Shown here: piece by piece, positions 55,943 to 64,000 of the stretch
Position numbering within the stretch: the first letter of the stretch is position 1
Layout of the letters: every line of letters begins with the position of its first letter
Source of the DNA: Candidatus Dechloromonas phosphorivorans
GTDB taxonomy: Bacteria; Pseudomonadota; Gammaproteobacteria; Burkholderiales; Rhodocyclaceae
Direction of reading: 5' to 3'
DNA: 64,000 nucleotides
Assembly (NCBI GenBank): GCA_016709495.1
Contig: JADJMS010000024.1
Span: 1-64,000 of the forward strand
The notes under the pieces: model-generated
Seen by the model: only the letters and a program-made list of their open reading frames with translations
Databases searched by the model: none
What the model was told of the DNA's origin: nothing
Made by a program: the position numbers and the translations under genes

Positions 55943-57523
55943 TTACTCGACGAAGCGGCCCTTGAGGGCGAAGATGCCCTGCGGCCGTTTCTGGATGAAG
56001 GCGATGATGAAGACCAGCACCAGGATCTTGGCCACGACCGCCCCGGCCCAGCCTTCGAGCAGCTTGCTGAAGATGCCCAGGCCAAGCGCCGCCCAGACCG
56101 CGCCGGCCAACTGCCCTACCCCGCCGACGACGACCACCATGAAGGAATCGACGATATAGCCCTGCCCCATGTCCGGGCCGACGTTGGAAATCTGCGACAG
56201 CGCCACCCCACCCAGCCCGGCGATGCCGGCGCCCAGCGCGAAGGCCATGGTGTCGATGCGCGAGGTCGGCACGCCGACGCAGCCGGCCATCGGGCGATTC
56301 TGCGTCACGGCGCGGACGAACATGCCGAGGCGCGTCTTGTTCATCAGCACCCAGACCAGGAAGAGCACGAACATGGCGAAGCCGATGATGATGATGCGGT
56401 TCCAGGGGAGCATCAGGTTGGGCATGATCTCGATGCCGCCCGACATCCAGCTCGGATTGGACACTTCGACGTTCTGCGCGCCGAACAGCACGCGCGCCGA
56501 CTGGATCAGGACCAGCGAAATGCCCCAGGTAGCAAGCAGGGTTTCCAGTGTGCGGCCGTAGAGCCAGCGGATCACCGTGCGCTCCATGAGCACGCCGACC
56601 AGCGCGGCGGCAAAGAAGGCAACCGGGATGGCAGCCGGCAGATACCAGTCGATGGCGTTCGGGAAGTAGGCGCGGAACAGTGTCTGCATGCCGTAGGTGG
56701 CGTAGGCACCGACCATCAGTAATTCGCCATGTGCCATGTTGATGATGCCCATGACACCGTAGGTGATGGCCAGGCCAAGGGCGCCAAGCAACAGGATGCT
56801 GCCGAGAGAAAGGCCAGAGAAGGCACGGCCGACGTTTTCAGCCATCGCCAGCCGGCTGTCGATGGCTTTCACCGCCGCAATCGCCTCGTAGCGCACCTTG
56901 TCATCGGGCTCGCCAGCTTTTTCGGTGAGTGGCAGGAGGACACTCTTGATCGTTGGCGAAGAGGTTTCGGCAAGCTCCTTGACTGCAGCCAATCGTGCCG
57001 CAGGATCGGCATTCTTCAAATTGGCTTGGGCATAAGCCAGGGTCAGCAAGGCCTTGATTTGCGGATCGATTTCTTTTTCCAGCGCCCTGGCCAACAGCGG
57101 CGCCATTTCTGGCGTTACCTGACTTTGCAGCTTTTGCGCCGAAGCGAGGCGAACCGCCAGATCGCTATCGAACAACTTGAGCGCCGCCAGCGCACTGGAT
57201 AATTCGCCGCGAATTCGGTTGTTGACCGTAACACTTTCCGGATTGGCCGGCATATTGACCGGCTTACCCGTGATGGCATCGACGGCCTTGTCGCCATCGA
57301 TGATCAAGGCCTTGTCGCCGGCAAGAAACAAGCTGTCGTCGGCCATCGCCTTCAGGACGCGCACAGCATCCGGGTCGGCAGTCTGTGTCAGCTGGCGAAT
57401 CGCCGCCACTTTTTCGGTGGAGTCCTCAGCCGCCAGTTGGCGCACCTGCGCCGGATCAAGCGCAGCCTGCGCCGAGAGACTCCCGGCGAAAAGTAAAAAT
57501 ACGAGTATCGTTTTGGTCATCAA
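55943..57523 (-). CDS. urtB: urea ABC transporter permease UrtB (long form)
   Basis: 526 residues. Signal peptide (TILVFLLFAGSLSAQAALDP), a periplasmic helical domain of about 220 residues with HEAT-like repeats (PAARLAAVKELAETSSPTIK), then a LivH-like permease of eight or so helices (NVGRAFSGLSLGSILLLGAL, VMGIINMAHGELLMVGAYA, IGFAMFVLFLVWVLMN). The long periplasmic N-terminus is normal for UrtB. The binding protein UrtA is not next to it. A copy of the dispersed motif sits in the variable N-terminal domain (57221, read as VTVNNR). Confidence 0.9.
   Translation of the reverse strand: MMTKTILVFLLFAGSLSAQAALDPAQVRQLAAEDSTEKVAAIRQLTQTADPDAVRVLKAMADDSLFLAGDKALIIDGDKAVDAITGKPVNMPANPESVTVNNRIRGELSSALAALKLFDSDLAVRLASAQKLQSQVTPEMAPLLARALEKEIDPQIKALLTLAYAQANLKNADPAARLAAVKELAETSSPTIKSVLLPLTEKAGEPDDKVRYEAIAAVKAIDSRLAMAENVGRAFSGLSLGSILLLGALGLAITYGVMGIINMAHGELLMVGAYATYGMQTLFRAYFPNAIDWYLPAAIPVAFFAAALVGVLMERTVIRWLYGRTLETLLATWGISLVLIQSARVLFGAQNVEVSNPSWMSGGIEIMPNLMLPWNRIIIIGFAMFVLFLVWVLMNKTRLGMFVRAVTQNRPMAGCVGVPTSRIDTMAFALGAGIAGLGGVALSQISNVGPDMGQGYIVDSFMVVVVGGVGQLAGAVWAALGLGIFSKLLEGWAGAVVAKILVLVFIIAFIQKRPQGIFALKGRFVE
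57221..57232 (-). repeat. dispersed 12-base motif, copy 11
   Basis: The minus strand reads GTTACGGTCAAC, inside urtB, sense orientation. Confidence 0.7.
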
Positions 57524-57630
57524 AGGTCCGTCCGCAATTTGTGCAGTGCAGCGACAGATTACGGGGCGGACCGTCGATCAGGAATACGATGAATTGCGTA
57601 GGCTTAAACTCCTTTTCCCTAGACGAAAAA

Positions 57631-57656
57631 AAGCCCGCGATCAACGCGGGCCTTTT
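57631..57656. terminator. bidirectional Rho-independent terminator
   Basis: GCCCGCG / CGCGGGC stem with ATCAA loop, followed by CTTTTT on the plus strand and TTTTTTT on the minus strand. It ends the phasin transcript and separates it from urtB. Confidence 0.9.
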
Positions 57657-57678
57657 TGCTGCTTGCAGCGCGGCGAAA

Positions 57679-58221
57679 TTACTTGCCGGTTGCTTTCTTG
57701 GCAGCCTTGGTCGTTGCGCTGGTGGCAGCGGCGATGTTGGTCTGGGCCATTTCGGTCATTTGCTGAGCAGACTTGCGCATGTTGTCGAAAGCGGAGTTGG
57801 CAGCAGCGAATGCGCTCTTGACAGCGGAAACAGCGGTTTCAGAACCAGCCGGAGCGGACTTGGCAGCTTGATCCAGCATGCTGGCAACGTTCTTCTGGAA
57901 ATCGCCGAACTGAGCTTCAACCATCTTGGTGAACTCGCCCTGGGTCTGGGTAGCGATTTCGTAGGCTGACTTGGAGTAAGCAACGGCCTTATCAACATTC
58001 GGCTTGGCCAATTCGGCCTGGATCTTCAGGGCTTCCTGAACGTCCTTGGCACCCATCAGAGCCTTGGCGCTAGAAGCAGACTCTTCGATCATCGAGCGGG
58101 TGGTATCGAGGTTCAGGGTGGCGATACGCTCGGCTGAAGCCAGGGCGGTATTAGCAACAGACAGCAGTGAATCAACGGCGGCTTTGTTGGCGGCGGCGAA
58201 TTGCTCGGTATTGATAGACAT
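57679..58221 (-). CDS. phasin (PHB granule-coating protein)
   Basis: 180 residues, helical, Ala- and Lys-rich, with the phasin_2 pattern (EQFAAANKAAVDSLLSVANT, AKPNVDKAVAYSKSAYEIAT, QGEFTKMVEAQFGDFQKNVA) and a basic Ala/Lys tail ending KAAKKATGK. Binds polyhydroxybutyrate granules; consistent with phaB at 14 kb. RBS AAGGAG upstream of ATG 58221. Terminator downstream. Likely highly expressed. Confidence 0.93.
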   Translation of the reverse strand: MSINTEQFAAANKAAVDSLLSVANTALASAERIATLNLDTTRSMIEESASSAKALMGAKDVQEALKIQAELAKPNVDKAVAYSKSAYEIATQTQGEFTKMVEAQFGDFQKNVASMLDQAAKSAPAGSETAVSAVKSAFAAANSAFDNMRKSAQQMTEMAQTNIAAATSATTKAAKKATGK

Positions 58222-58539
58222 TGAATGCTCCTTGGTTAGAAATTAATAATTACGGTGAGCGAATTGTATCAACAAAATTCAGGCAATGTTGCGCCGCAGC
58301 AAAAATTTATGTTGACCTATGTCAATCAATATAAAGATTTTTTTAAAGAACACCCGTTTTAAACAAAGATTTTTTTGCTGCAGGATTGTATCAATCACTT
58401 ACAAACTGAAACCCGATGTCGAGTATTTTCTGATGAAGCAAAAAATCACCAAAAACCGCATGACGCTGACCTGTCCGCAACTTATGCCATGTAGCAACAA
58501 GTTACGAAACAGGCCAAAAGTGAATTGATATTGCGCCGA
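58222..58539. other. AT-rich intergenic region between phasin and cyanase
   Basis: No convincing gene. A 69-residue frame here (58319-58528) is Lys/Asn-rich with no RBS and is rejected. It includes short GC-flanked repeats such as TTGC...GCAGCAA that could be regulator (e.g. PhaR-type) sites, but none is certain. Confidence 0.5.
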
Positions 58540-58983
58540 TCAATATGTTTTGTAAGGCAGGAACTTGCCGCTCATGGTGATCTTGACGCGGTCGCCCTTG
58601 GGGTCGGCTTCGCGGGTCAGGTCCATGTTGAAGTCGATGGCGCTCATGATGCCGTCGCCGAACTCTTCGTGGATCAGCGACTTGAAGGTCGTGCCGTAGA
58701 CGCTGATCAGCTCGTAGAAGCGGTAGATCAGCGGGTCGGTCGGCACGGCGGTGGGCAGCGAACCCTTGTAGGGCACGACCTGCAGTTGCGTGATGGCCTC
58801 TTCCGGCAGATCAAGCGCGGCGCCGACGGCCTTGGCCTGGGCTTCGGTCAGCGTCATCTGGCCGAGCAGGGCGGCGGTGCTCCATTCCTTGCTGTGGCCG
58901 ACCACTGCGGCCAGTTGGGCCCAGGTCAGTTTCTTTTTGACTTTCTGGGTGACGATCAGGTCGGTGACTTCTTCGCGGTTCAT
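58540..58983 (-). CDS. cynS: cyanase
   Basis: 147 residues. Converts cyanate and bicarbonate to ammonia and CO2. Helical DNA-binding-like N-terminus (VKKKLTWAQLAAVVGHSKEW) and the catalytic C-terminal domain with Arg88, Glu91 (YRFYELISVYG) and Ser114 (GIMSAIDF), matching Arg96/Glu99/Ser122 of the E. coli enzyme. ATG with AGGAG upstream. Cytoplasmic decamer. Last gene of the cyn operon. Confidence 0.96.
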   Translation of the reverse strand: MNREEVTDLIVTQKVKKKLTWAQLAAVVGHSKEWSTAALLGQMTLTEAQAKAVGAALDLPEEAITQLQVVPYKGSLPTAVPTDPLIYRFYELISVYGTTFKSLIHEEFGDGIMSAIDFNMDLTREADPKGDRVKITMSGKFLPYKTY

Positions 58984-59002
58984 GGTGGGTCTCCTAGAGA
59001 AA

Positions 59003-59787
59003 TTAAGCAGCGAGTGCGTTGGTGACAGATTTTAGCCGGTTCGTCTTCGCCGGGGCGGACGACCGGGGGATGGATTTCGCCAGCCGGCTTCGGGTCTTTC
59101 GAGCGGCTGACCAGAAAATCAACGAGGTGATTGCGGATGCGGTAGAAGCGCGGGTCGTGATGCATGTCGTGGCGAGTGCGACTACGTGGCAGGGTCACTT
59201 CGACGATCTCGGCGATGCGCGCCCGCGGGCCGTTGCTCATCAGCAGGATGCGGTCGGAAAGTAGGATCGCCTCGTCGACGTCGTGGGTGATCATGAACAC
59301 CGTCTGCGCCGTCGCCTGCACGATCTTCAGCAACTCGTCCTGGATGGTGCCGCGGGTCAGCGCATCGAGGGCGCCGAAAGGCTCGTCGAGCAGCAGCATC
59401 TTGGGCTGGATGGCGAAGGCGCGGGCGATGCCGACGCGCTGCTTCATGCCGCCGGAGAGCATGCTCGGCTTCTTGTGCAGGGCGTGGCCGAGGCCGACCA
59501 TTTCCAGATACTGGGCCGCCTGCGCCTCGATCTGGGCCTTGCTCCAGTCCGGCCAGCGCGAGCGCACGCCGAATTTCACGTTGTCGATGACGCTCATCCA
59601 CGGCATCAGCGCATGGCTCTGAAAGACGACGCCGCGGTCCAGCCCGGGCCCGACCACTTCGCGGCCGTCCATGGTCAGGTTGCCATCGCTGGCCGTTTCC
59701 AGCCCGGCCAGGGCGTTCAGGATGGTCGTCTTGCCGCAGCCGGAATGGCCGATGATGCAGACGAATTCGCCTTTCTCGATGGTGAAA
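59003..59787 (-). pseudogene. cyanate/nitrate-type ABC ATPase, 5' end deleted
   Basis: Begins abruptly at FTIEKGEFVCIIGHSGCGKTT (Walker A intact). Signature LSGGMKQRVGIARAFAI, Walker B MLLLDEPFGALDALTRG and HDVDEAILLSD are present, with the NtrC/CynD-type C-terminal extension. The usual first 30-40 residues are missing and the preceding sequence is the permease gene in another frame, so no proper start remains. The 3' end also has a one-base insertion (TTTT at 59030-59033); correcting it gives the ending KSVTNALAA and a stop at 59003. The deletion is either real or a misassembly. Confidence 0.8.
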
Positions 59788-60501
59788 CACGAAGTAGCCC
59801 ACCCCGGTGCCGCCCACCAGCATTTCGGCGGCGACGATGACCAGCCAGGCAATGCCCATCGAGATGCGCATGCCGGTCAGGATGGTCGGCGCGGCGGCCG
59901 GCAGGATCACCGTCAGCGCCTTGCGCAACGGCCGCACTTCCAGCGTGCGGGCAACGTTCAGCCAGTCCTTGCGCACATTGGCGACGCCGAAGGCGGTGTT
60001 GATCAGCATCGGCCACACCGAGCAGATGAAGATCACGAAAATGCCCGAGAGGTCCGAATCCTTGATCGTGTACAGCGCCAGCGGCATCCAGGCGAGCGGC
60101 GAAATCGGCTTCAACACCTGGATGAACGGATCGAGCGCCCGATGCAGCAGCGGCGACATGCCGATCACGAAACCGAGCGGCAGCGCGACCAGAATCGCCA
60201 GCGCGAAGCCCATGCAGACGCGGCCCAGCGAATGCCCGAGCTGGATGGCGATGCCCTTGTCGTTCGGCCCGTTGTCCTTGAACGGGTCGGACAGGTGGGT
60301 GACGATGGCCTTGCCGATCTCCTGCGGCGGCGGGAAACCGCCGGACTTGGCGGCTCCCTTGCCCATCAGCGCCGCGTATTCGTCCTGCGCCGCGGCCTGC
60401 TGCACGCTCTCCTTCGGCTGTGTGGCAACGAACCACACGCCGACGAAGAAGGCGAATAGCACCACCGACAGCAGCAGGCTCTTCCAGTGCTCGTTCTTCA
60501 T
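59788..60501 (-). pseudogene. cyanate/nitrate-type ABC permease, 3' end deleted
   Basis: 238 residues preserved: an N-terminal helix (LLLSVVLFAFFVGVWFVAT), a periplasmic insertion, then the BPD_transp_1 core (LGRVCMGFALAILVALPLGF, RPLRKALTVILPAAAPTILTG EAA-type loop, AEMLVGGTGVGYFV). Right after GYFV the sequence joins the ATPase gene out of frame, and the last 50-60 residues (one or two helices) are lost. In the NrtB/NtrB/CynB family. Deletion junction about 59785-59793. Confidence 0.8.
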
Positions 60502-60513
60502 GGCGGGCTTTCG

Positions 60514-61893
60514 TCAGGCCTTCTTGATGGCGAAGGAATTGACGTAGGCGTCGGCCTTCATCGGGTCGAACTCCTTGCCCATGACCTTGAACTTGGCGTA
60601 ATTGTCCTTGGGCGCCGGCATGCCGATCTCGGCCATGTGCTTGCGGGCATCGGTGATCAGATAGACCTTCTCGGCGATCTCCTTGTAATTCACGTCGCCC
60701 TTGATGTAACCCCAGCGCTTCATCTGGCTGAGGATCCACACCGCCATCGAATACCACGGGAAGGGATCGAAATCGGCGCGGGTCGGCACGTTCTGCACGT
60801 TGCCCAGGCCGTCGGCAAACTTGCCGGTGAGCACCTGTTCGAGCACTGTCTTTGGCTGGTTCAGATAGGCGGCTGGCGACAGCACCTCGGCCATGATGGC
60901 GCGATTTTTCGGATCACGAGCCATTTTTGCAGCGGTCAGGATGGCGCGGTAGAGCGCGGCGAAGGTGTTGGGGTTCTGCTTGACGAAATCGGTCGGTACG
61001 CCGAACGAGCAGCAGGGGTGGCCGTCCCAGATTTCCTTGGAAAGAATATGGATGAAACCGACCTCGTCGAACACCGCACGCTGATTGAACGGATCGGGGC
61101 CGAGATAACCATCAAGGTTGCCGGCGCGCAGGTTGGCGACCATTTCCGGTGGCGGCACGACGCGGATCTGGATATCCTTGTCCGGGTCCAGCCCATGCTC
61201 GGCCACGTAGTAGCGGAGCAGGAAGTTGTGCATCGAATACTCGAAAGGCACGGCAAACTTGAAGCCCTTCCACTGCTTGGGATCGCGCTTGTCCTTGTGC
61301 TTGACGTGCAGGGTGATGGCCTGGCCGTTGGTGTTCTGGATGGTGGCGACGTTGAGCGGGATGGGGTTGGAGCCGATGCCCATGCTCATGGCAATCGGCA
61401 TCGGGGCCAGCATGTGCGAGGCATCGTATTCGCGGTTCAGCACCTTGTCGCGGATCAGCGCCCAGCCGGCGGTCTTGATCATCTGCACGTTCAGGCCCTG
61501 CGCCTTGTAGAAGCCGAGCGGGTCGGCCATCAGCAGCGGGCTGGCGCAGGTGATGGGGATGAAGCCGATCTTCAGGTCCTTCTTTTCCAGCGGGCCTTTC
61601 TCCTGGGCCATCGCTTCCAGCGCACCGAGCGGGAAGAAGCTGGACAGCGCAGCCATCGCCGTCGACCGGCCGACCGCGCGCAGGAAGCGGCGGCGCTCGC
61701 CGTCATCCGGGAAAACGGCGCGCATGATCGCCGATTCGATGGTGCGGCGGTTCAGCGATTCCTCATTGGCTTCGACGGGCAAATCGGCGGCCTTGGCCAG
61801 CGCCGCATCGTGCGCGGCCTGCGAGTGGTGCTTGCCGCAGGAACAGCTGCCGAGCTTGATACCGTCGCTGAATGGGTCCTTGAAAGCAGACAT
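60514..61893 (-). CDS. cyanate/nitrate-type ABC substrate-binding protein
   Basis: 459 residues. N-terminal extension with GSCSCGKHHS (metal-binding-like), then a twin-arginine-type signal (ERRRFLRAVGRSTAMAALSS) and the NrtA/CynA/CmpA family mature domain (KIGFIPITCASPLLMADPLG, GYLGPDPFNQRAVFDEVGF, CCSFGVPTDFVKQNPNTFAA). Periplasmic capture of nitrate, cyanate or a related anion. Cyanate is favoured by the linked cyanase. 12 bases upstream of the permease gene. Intact, so binding may remain while transport is broken. Confidence 0.88.
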   Translation of the reverse strand: MSAFKDPFSDGIKLGSCSCGKHHSQAAHDAALAKAADLPVEANEESLNRRTIESAIMRAVFPDDGERRRFLRAVGRSTAMAALSSFFPLGALEAMAQEKGPLEKKDLKIGFIPITCASPLLMADPLGFYKAQGLNVQMIKTAGWALIRDKVLNREYDASHMLAPMPIAMSMGIGSNPIPLNVATIQNTNGQAITLHVKHKDKRDPKQWKGFKFAVPFEYSMHNFLLRYYVAEHGLDPDKDIQIRVVPPPEMVANLRAGNLDGYLGPDPFNQRAVFDEVGFIHILSKEIWDGHPCCSFGVPTDFVKQNPNTFAALYRAILTAAKMARDPKNRAIMAEVLSPAAYLNQPKTVLEQVLTGKFADGLGNVQNVPTRADFDPFPWYSMAVWILSQMKRWGYIKGDVNYKEIAEKVYLITDARKHMAEIGMPAPKDNYAKFKVMGKEFDPMKADAYVNSFAIKKA

Positions 61894-61917
61894 GGCAATC
61901 TCCTTCTGGAAAATCGA

Positions 61918-62583
61918 TTAAAGGGTGGGTTCGTTGAATTCAATGTCGTGCCGGTAGAGCTCGTAGGCACGGTGGTATTCCATGACGCGGGCGACGTCGT
62001 CGATGAAGGCTTCGTCATAGCCGGCCCGGCGCAGCAGGTGAAAGCCCATCTCCATGCCGGAGGCGATGCCGCCGGCGGTCACGATGCGCCCGGCATCGAC
62101 CACGCGCGCCCGGCTGACGCGGCAGGCCGGGGCGATCTCGGCCAGGCGGTCGATCGGCGTCTTGCCCATGTGCGAGGCTTCGAGGCGATCCGGCTCCTTG
62201 CGGTTGGTCGCCGGCAGGCCATCAAGCAGGCCCATCCGGGCGTAGATCCACGAGCCGGTGCACACGCTGGTCAGCAGGCAATCCGGCGGCAGCGCCTTGA
62301 TGTAGCGGTGCAGATTGGCGTTGTTCATCTCCTGCCGCGTGCCGTAGCCGCCGGGAATCAGGAAGGCATCCATCGCCGGCTGATCGGCGAAGCTGTAATT
62401 GGGGATGACGGTAAACCCGGCCTGCGTCTGCACCGGCCGCATCGACTCGGCGATCAGGAAAGTGTCGAGCTCAGGGTCCAGCCGCCGCGCCACCGAAATA
62501 ACGCCGGCCGGCGCCGCGTAATCGACGATCTCGGCATCCTTGAAGACGTAAATGCCCAGCCTGAACCCCTGCTTGCGTGCCAT
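61918..62583 (-). CDS. DJ-1/PfpI family protein of the cyn operon
   Basis: 221 residues. DJ-1 fold with a nucleophile-elbow Cys in LLTSVCTGSWIYAR and FLIPGGYGTRQE. No AraC helix-turn-helix, so not a full GlxA-type regulator. Resembles isonitrile-hydratase-like DJ-1 proteins that occur with nitrile/cyanate genes. First gene of the operon (24 bases before the binding-protein gene). The substrate is not known; hydrolysis of an isonitrile or a regulatory role are both possible. Confidence 0.82.
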   Translation of the reverse strand: MARKQGFRLGIYVFKDAEIVDYAAPAGVISVARRLDPELDTFLIAESMRPVQTQAGFTVIPNYSFADQPAMDAFLIPGGYGTRQEMNNANLHRYIKALPPDCLLTSVCTGSWIYARMGLLDGLPATNRKEPDRLEASHMGKTPIDRLAEIAPACRVSRARVVDAGRIVTAGGIASGMEMGFHLLRRAGYDEAFIDDVARVMEYHRAYELYRHDIEFNEPTL

Positions 62584-62957
62584 GCGACGACTCCCGGTAG
62601 AGAAGATTCAGGCCGCCGCCGCAAGTGCTGAAGGCGACTGCCTGTTGGGAGTGATATTCGATGAACGCGGGCTTGTCGTGTATCACGACAAATGTGATTT
62701 GGGTGTAGGGGGAGTACTACATGGGGGGATTGGGCTGGGGGGAGGGGTGGAGCTGGAATGCTACGGTCGACCGGGAAAAATGGTCGAAATTGAAAAGCGG
62801 CTGGGGATAGGCTGTTAGTCAGCTTGTCGGCCATGGACTAAACCGCTCGCGCGGTAACAGGCTACGCATGAGCTGAGGCGTAATTTTGAGATCGCAGGTC
62901 TGTTTCCTATGTTGAGGACTGAGGCAAACCGCCTCGATTCTCAAGAGGAGCATCACC
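62584..62957. other. intergenic region between cyn operon and mobile element
   Basis: Holds the 19-base palindrome at 62673 and a G-rich stretch (62700-62755), then a TACGGTCGACC resembling the dispersed motif (62762). GAGGC/GCCTC (62921-62935) just before the recombinase RBS may belong to the end of the IS91-type element. No gene. Confidence 0.5.
62673..62691. promoter_or_regulatory. 19-bp perfect palindrome, candidate cyn operator
   Basis: TTGTCGTG-TAT-CACGACAA, about 90 bases upstream of the DJ-1 gene start at 62583. Symmetry and position suit an operator controlling the cyn operon. No regulator gene is adjacent. Confidence 0.6.
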
Positions 62958-63831
62958 ATGACCATCCCGACTCCAGCTACCAGCCCGCTGCGTCAACGTA
63001 TGATTGAGGACATGCGGATGCGGAAGTTTGGCGAGAAGACGCAGTACCACTATGTTCGCGCAGTCCGGCACTTGCCAAGCACCTCGGTCGATCTCCGGAT
63101 AGTGCCAGCGTTGAGGAATTGCGCAACTACCAGTTGTACTTGGTCGACCACGGGACTTCGCCAGCATCGCTGAACGCTTCGATCTGCGGGCTGAAGTTCT
63201 TTTTCGGCGTTACCCTGGACCGCCCTGAGGCAATGGCCAAGATGAAACCGGTCCATCTGCCGCGCAAACTACCGGATATTTTGAGTCCCGACGAGGTAAA
63301 ACGGTTGATTGCCGCTGCCGGCAACCTGAAACACCAAACTGCACTGGCCCTGGCCTATGCGACTGGGTTGCGGGTCAATGAAGTGGTCCACCTGAAGGTC
63401 AGTGACATTGACAGCCAACGTATGACCCTGCGGGTCGAGCAAGGCAAAGGACAGAAGGATCGCTACGCCTTACTGTCGCCGGTTCTCCTTGAGCGCCTAC
63501 GTGTCTGGTGGCGGGTCGCTCGTGCCCAGGGGAAGATGCTGGACGGTGGCTGGTTATTTCCGGGCATGGACCCGATCCAGCATTTGAGTACCCGCCAACT
63601 CAACCGAGCTATCCATGCGGCCGCCGACGAGGCTGGCATCGATAAACGCATTTCCATGCACTCCTGCGCCATGCCTTTGCCACCCACCTGCTGGAGCAGA
63701 AGGTCGATATTCGTCTGATCCAGGTATTGCTCGGCCACAAGAAACTGGAAACGACTGCACTGTATGCACAGGTCGCCACCGACATCCTGCGCGAGGTAGT
63801 CAGTCCATTAGAGAGGCTGAACACGGCGTAG
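62958..63831 (+). CDS. tyrosine recombinase, two one-base frameshifts
   Basis: AGAGGAG precedes ATG 62958. N-terminal SAM-like DNA-binding part (RQRMIEDMRMRKFGEKTQYH) in one frame, then the middle and catalytic part (LALAYATGLRVNEVVHLKVS with the first Arg; QGKGQKDRYALL) in a second frame, then HxxR and Tyr motifs (HSLRHAFATHLLE-like, LLGHKKLETTALYAQVATD) in a third. Adding one base near 63074 and one near 63672 gives a full-length protein of about 291 residues. Accessory recombinase of an IS91-type element, eight bases upstream of its transposase. Confidence 0.85.
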
Positions 63832-63838
63832 CGCCGCC

Positions 63839-64000
63839 ATGGGGCGACCAGCCCTGGAGGTTGCCGACATCTTCCGTACCCACGGTCCAGCCTGGCGCAA
63901 ACAGCAGGCAGGACACCTGAGCCTCGGTCAGCTCAAGGTTATGTCGGCCATCGAACAGTGCCGTACTGCGGCGCTGGGAGGGCATGCGCTTCACTGCGAT
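63839..64000 (+). CDS. IS91-family (Y2) transposase, 3' part beyond window
   Basis: Only the first 54 codons are visible: MGRPALEVADIFRTHGPAWR, GHLSLGQLKVMSAIEQCRTA and LGGHALHCD, which match the N-terminal zinc-finger part of IS91/IS1294-type rolling-circle transposases. The catalytic tyrosines lie beyond the window. Eight bases after the recombinase gene. Confidence 0.85.
   Translation, partial: MGRPALEVADIFRTHGPAWRKQQAGHLSLGQLKVMSAIEQCRTAALGGHALHCD

Noticed and set aside
58319..58528. 69-aa frame between phasin and cyanase
   Set aside because: No RBS, biased Lys/Asn composition in an AT-rich spacer, no family.
60487..62631. 714-aa plus-strand frame opposite the cyn genes
   Set aside because: Asp/Gly/Val-rich shadow typical of antisense GC-rich coding sequence; the minus strand has clear genes.

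Overview
The window looks like a chromosomal segment of a GC-rich, polyhydroxybutyrate-making, nitrogen-metabolising betaproteobacterium. A Rhodocyclales (Dechloromonas/Azonexus-like) origin is the best guess, from the combination of phaB and phasin, NifA/sigma54-type nif accessory genes, ureDABCEFG, a urea ABC transporter and cyanase. No rRNA, tRNA or CRISPR was seen. The genus is inferred from gene content, not from a search.

Layout. 1-4134: operon of DUF3348, a MotA/ZorA-like coiled-coil membrane protein (DUF802), a MotB/OmpA-like partner and DUF2894. 4257-7320: glpK-glpD. 7304-16772: mixed housekeeping and signalling genes (membrane protein, hydrolase, selO, hybrid histidine kinase, DUF4202, phaB, TrmH-type methylase, LysR regulator). 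16936-21617: sbcD-sbcC. 21710-31074: signalling (periplasmic binding protein, GGDEF-EAL, truncated globin, YgiQ, then STAS/metallo-hydrolase/CHASE2-phosphatase). 31110-33371: ilvBN with a valine-rich leader peptide and attenuator. 33619-35113: an IS3-family element and a second IS3 remnant. 35151-42041: nif-associated accessory region with ankyrin-SagB, a NafY/NifX-like gene, a small gene, nifF-like flavodoxin, and an operon SIR2-like / unknown / hemerythrin / Rieske. Sigma54 -24/-12 sites and TGT-N10-ACA NifA sites lie at its promoters. 42037-47505: ureDABCEF-(DUF559)-ureG on the minus strand. 48063-49350: dead IS3 transposase. 49472-52819: AT-rich islet with a secreted caspase-like protein and two lipobox OmpA lipoproteins. 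53144-57523: urtBCDE without urtA next to it. 57679-58221: phasin. 58540-62583: cyanase and a cyanate/nitrate-type ABC transporter whose permease and ATPase genes are fused by a deletion, plus a DJ-1/PfpI protein. 62958-64000: tyrosine recombinase and the start of an IS91-type transposase.

The genes from about 37 to 62 kb share a theme of acquiring ammonia from N2, urea and cyanate. The nif accessory genes carry their own NifA/sigma54 signals, which places the uncharacterised SIR2-like operon in the nitrogen-fixation regulon.

Three genome-scale signals stand out. (i) A 12-base motif, GTTRCGGTCRAY in either orientation, occurs 11 times, always inside genes, mostly chromosomal ones, in several reading frames, and not in the mobile or AT-rich parts. 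This resembles a DNA-uptake-type dispersed signal. (ii) GC-rich inverted-repeat elements of about 90-170 bp (38.1, 43.0 and 55.8 kb, with half copies at 20.9 and 33.4 kb) recur, one fused to a DUF559 gene. (iii) At least nine conserved genes carry one-base frameshifts, mostly at short homopolymers. These look more like assembly indels than true pseudogenes, so the broken genes below should be read with that in mind.
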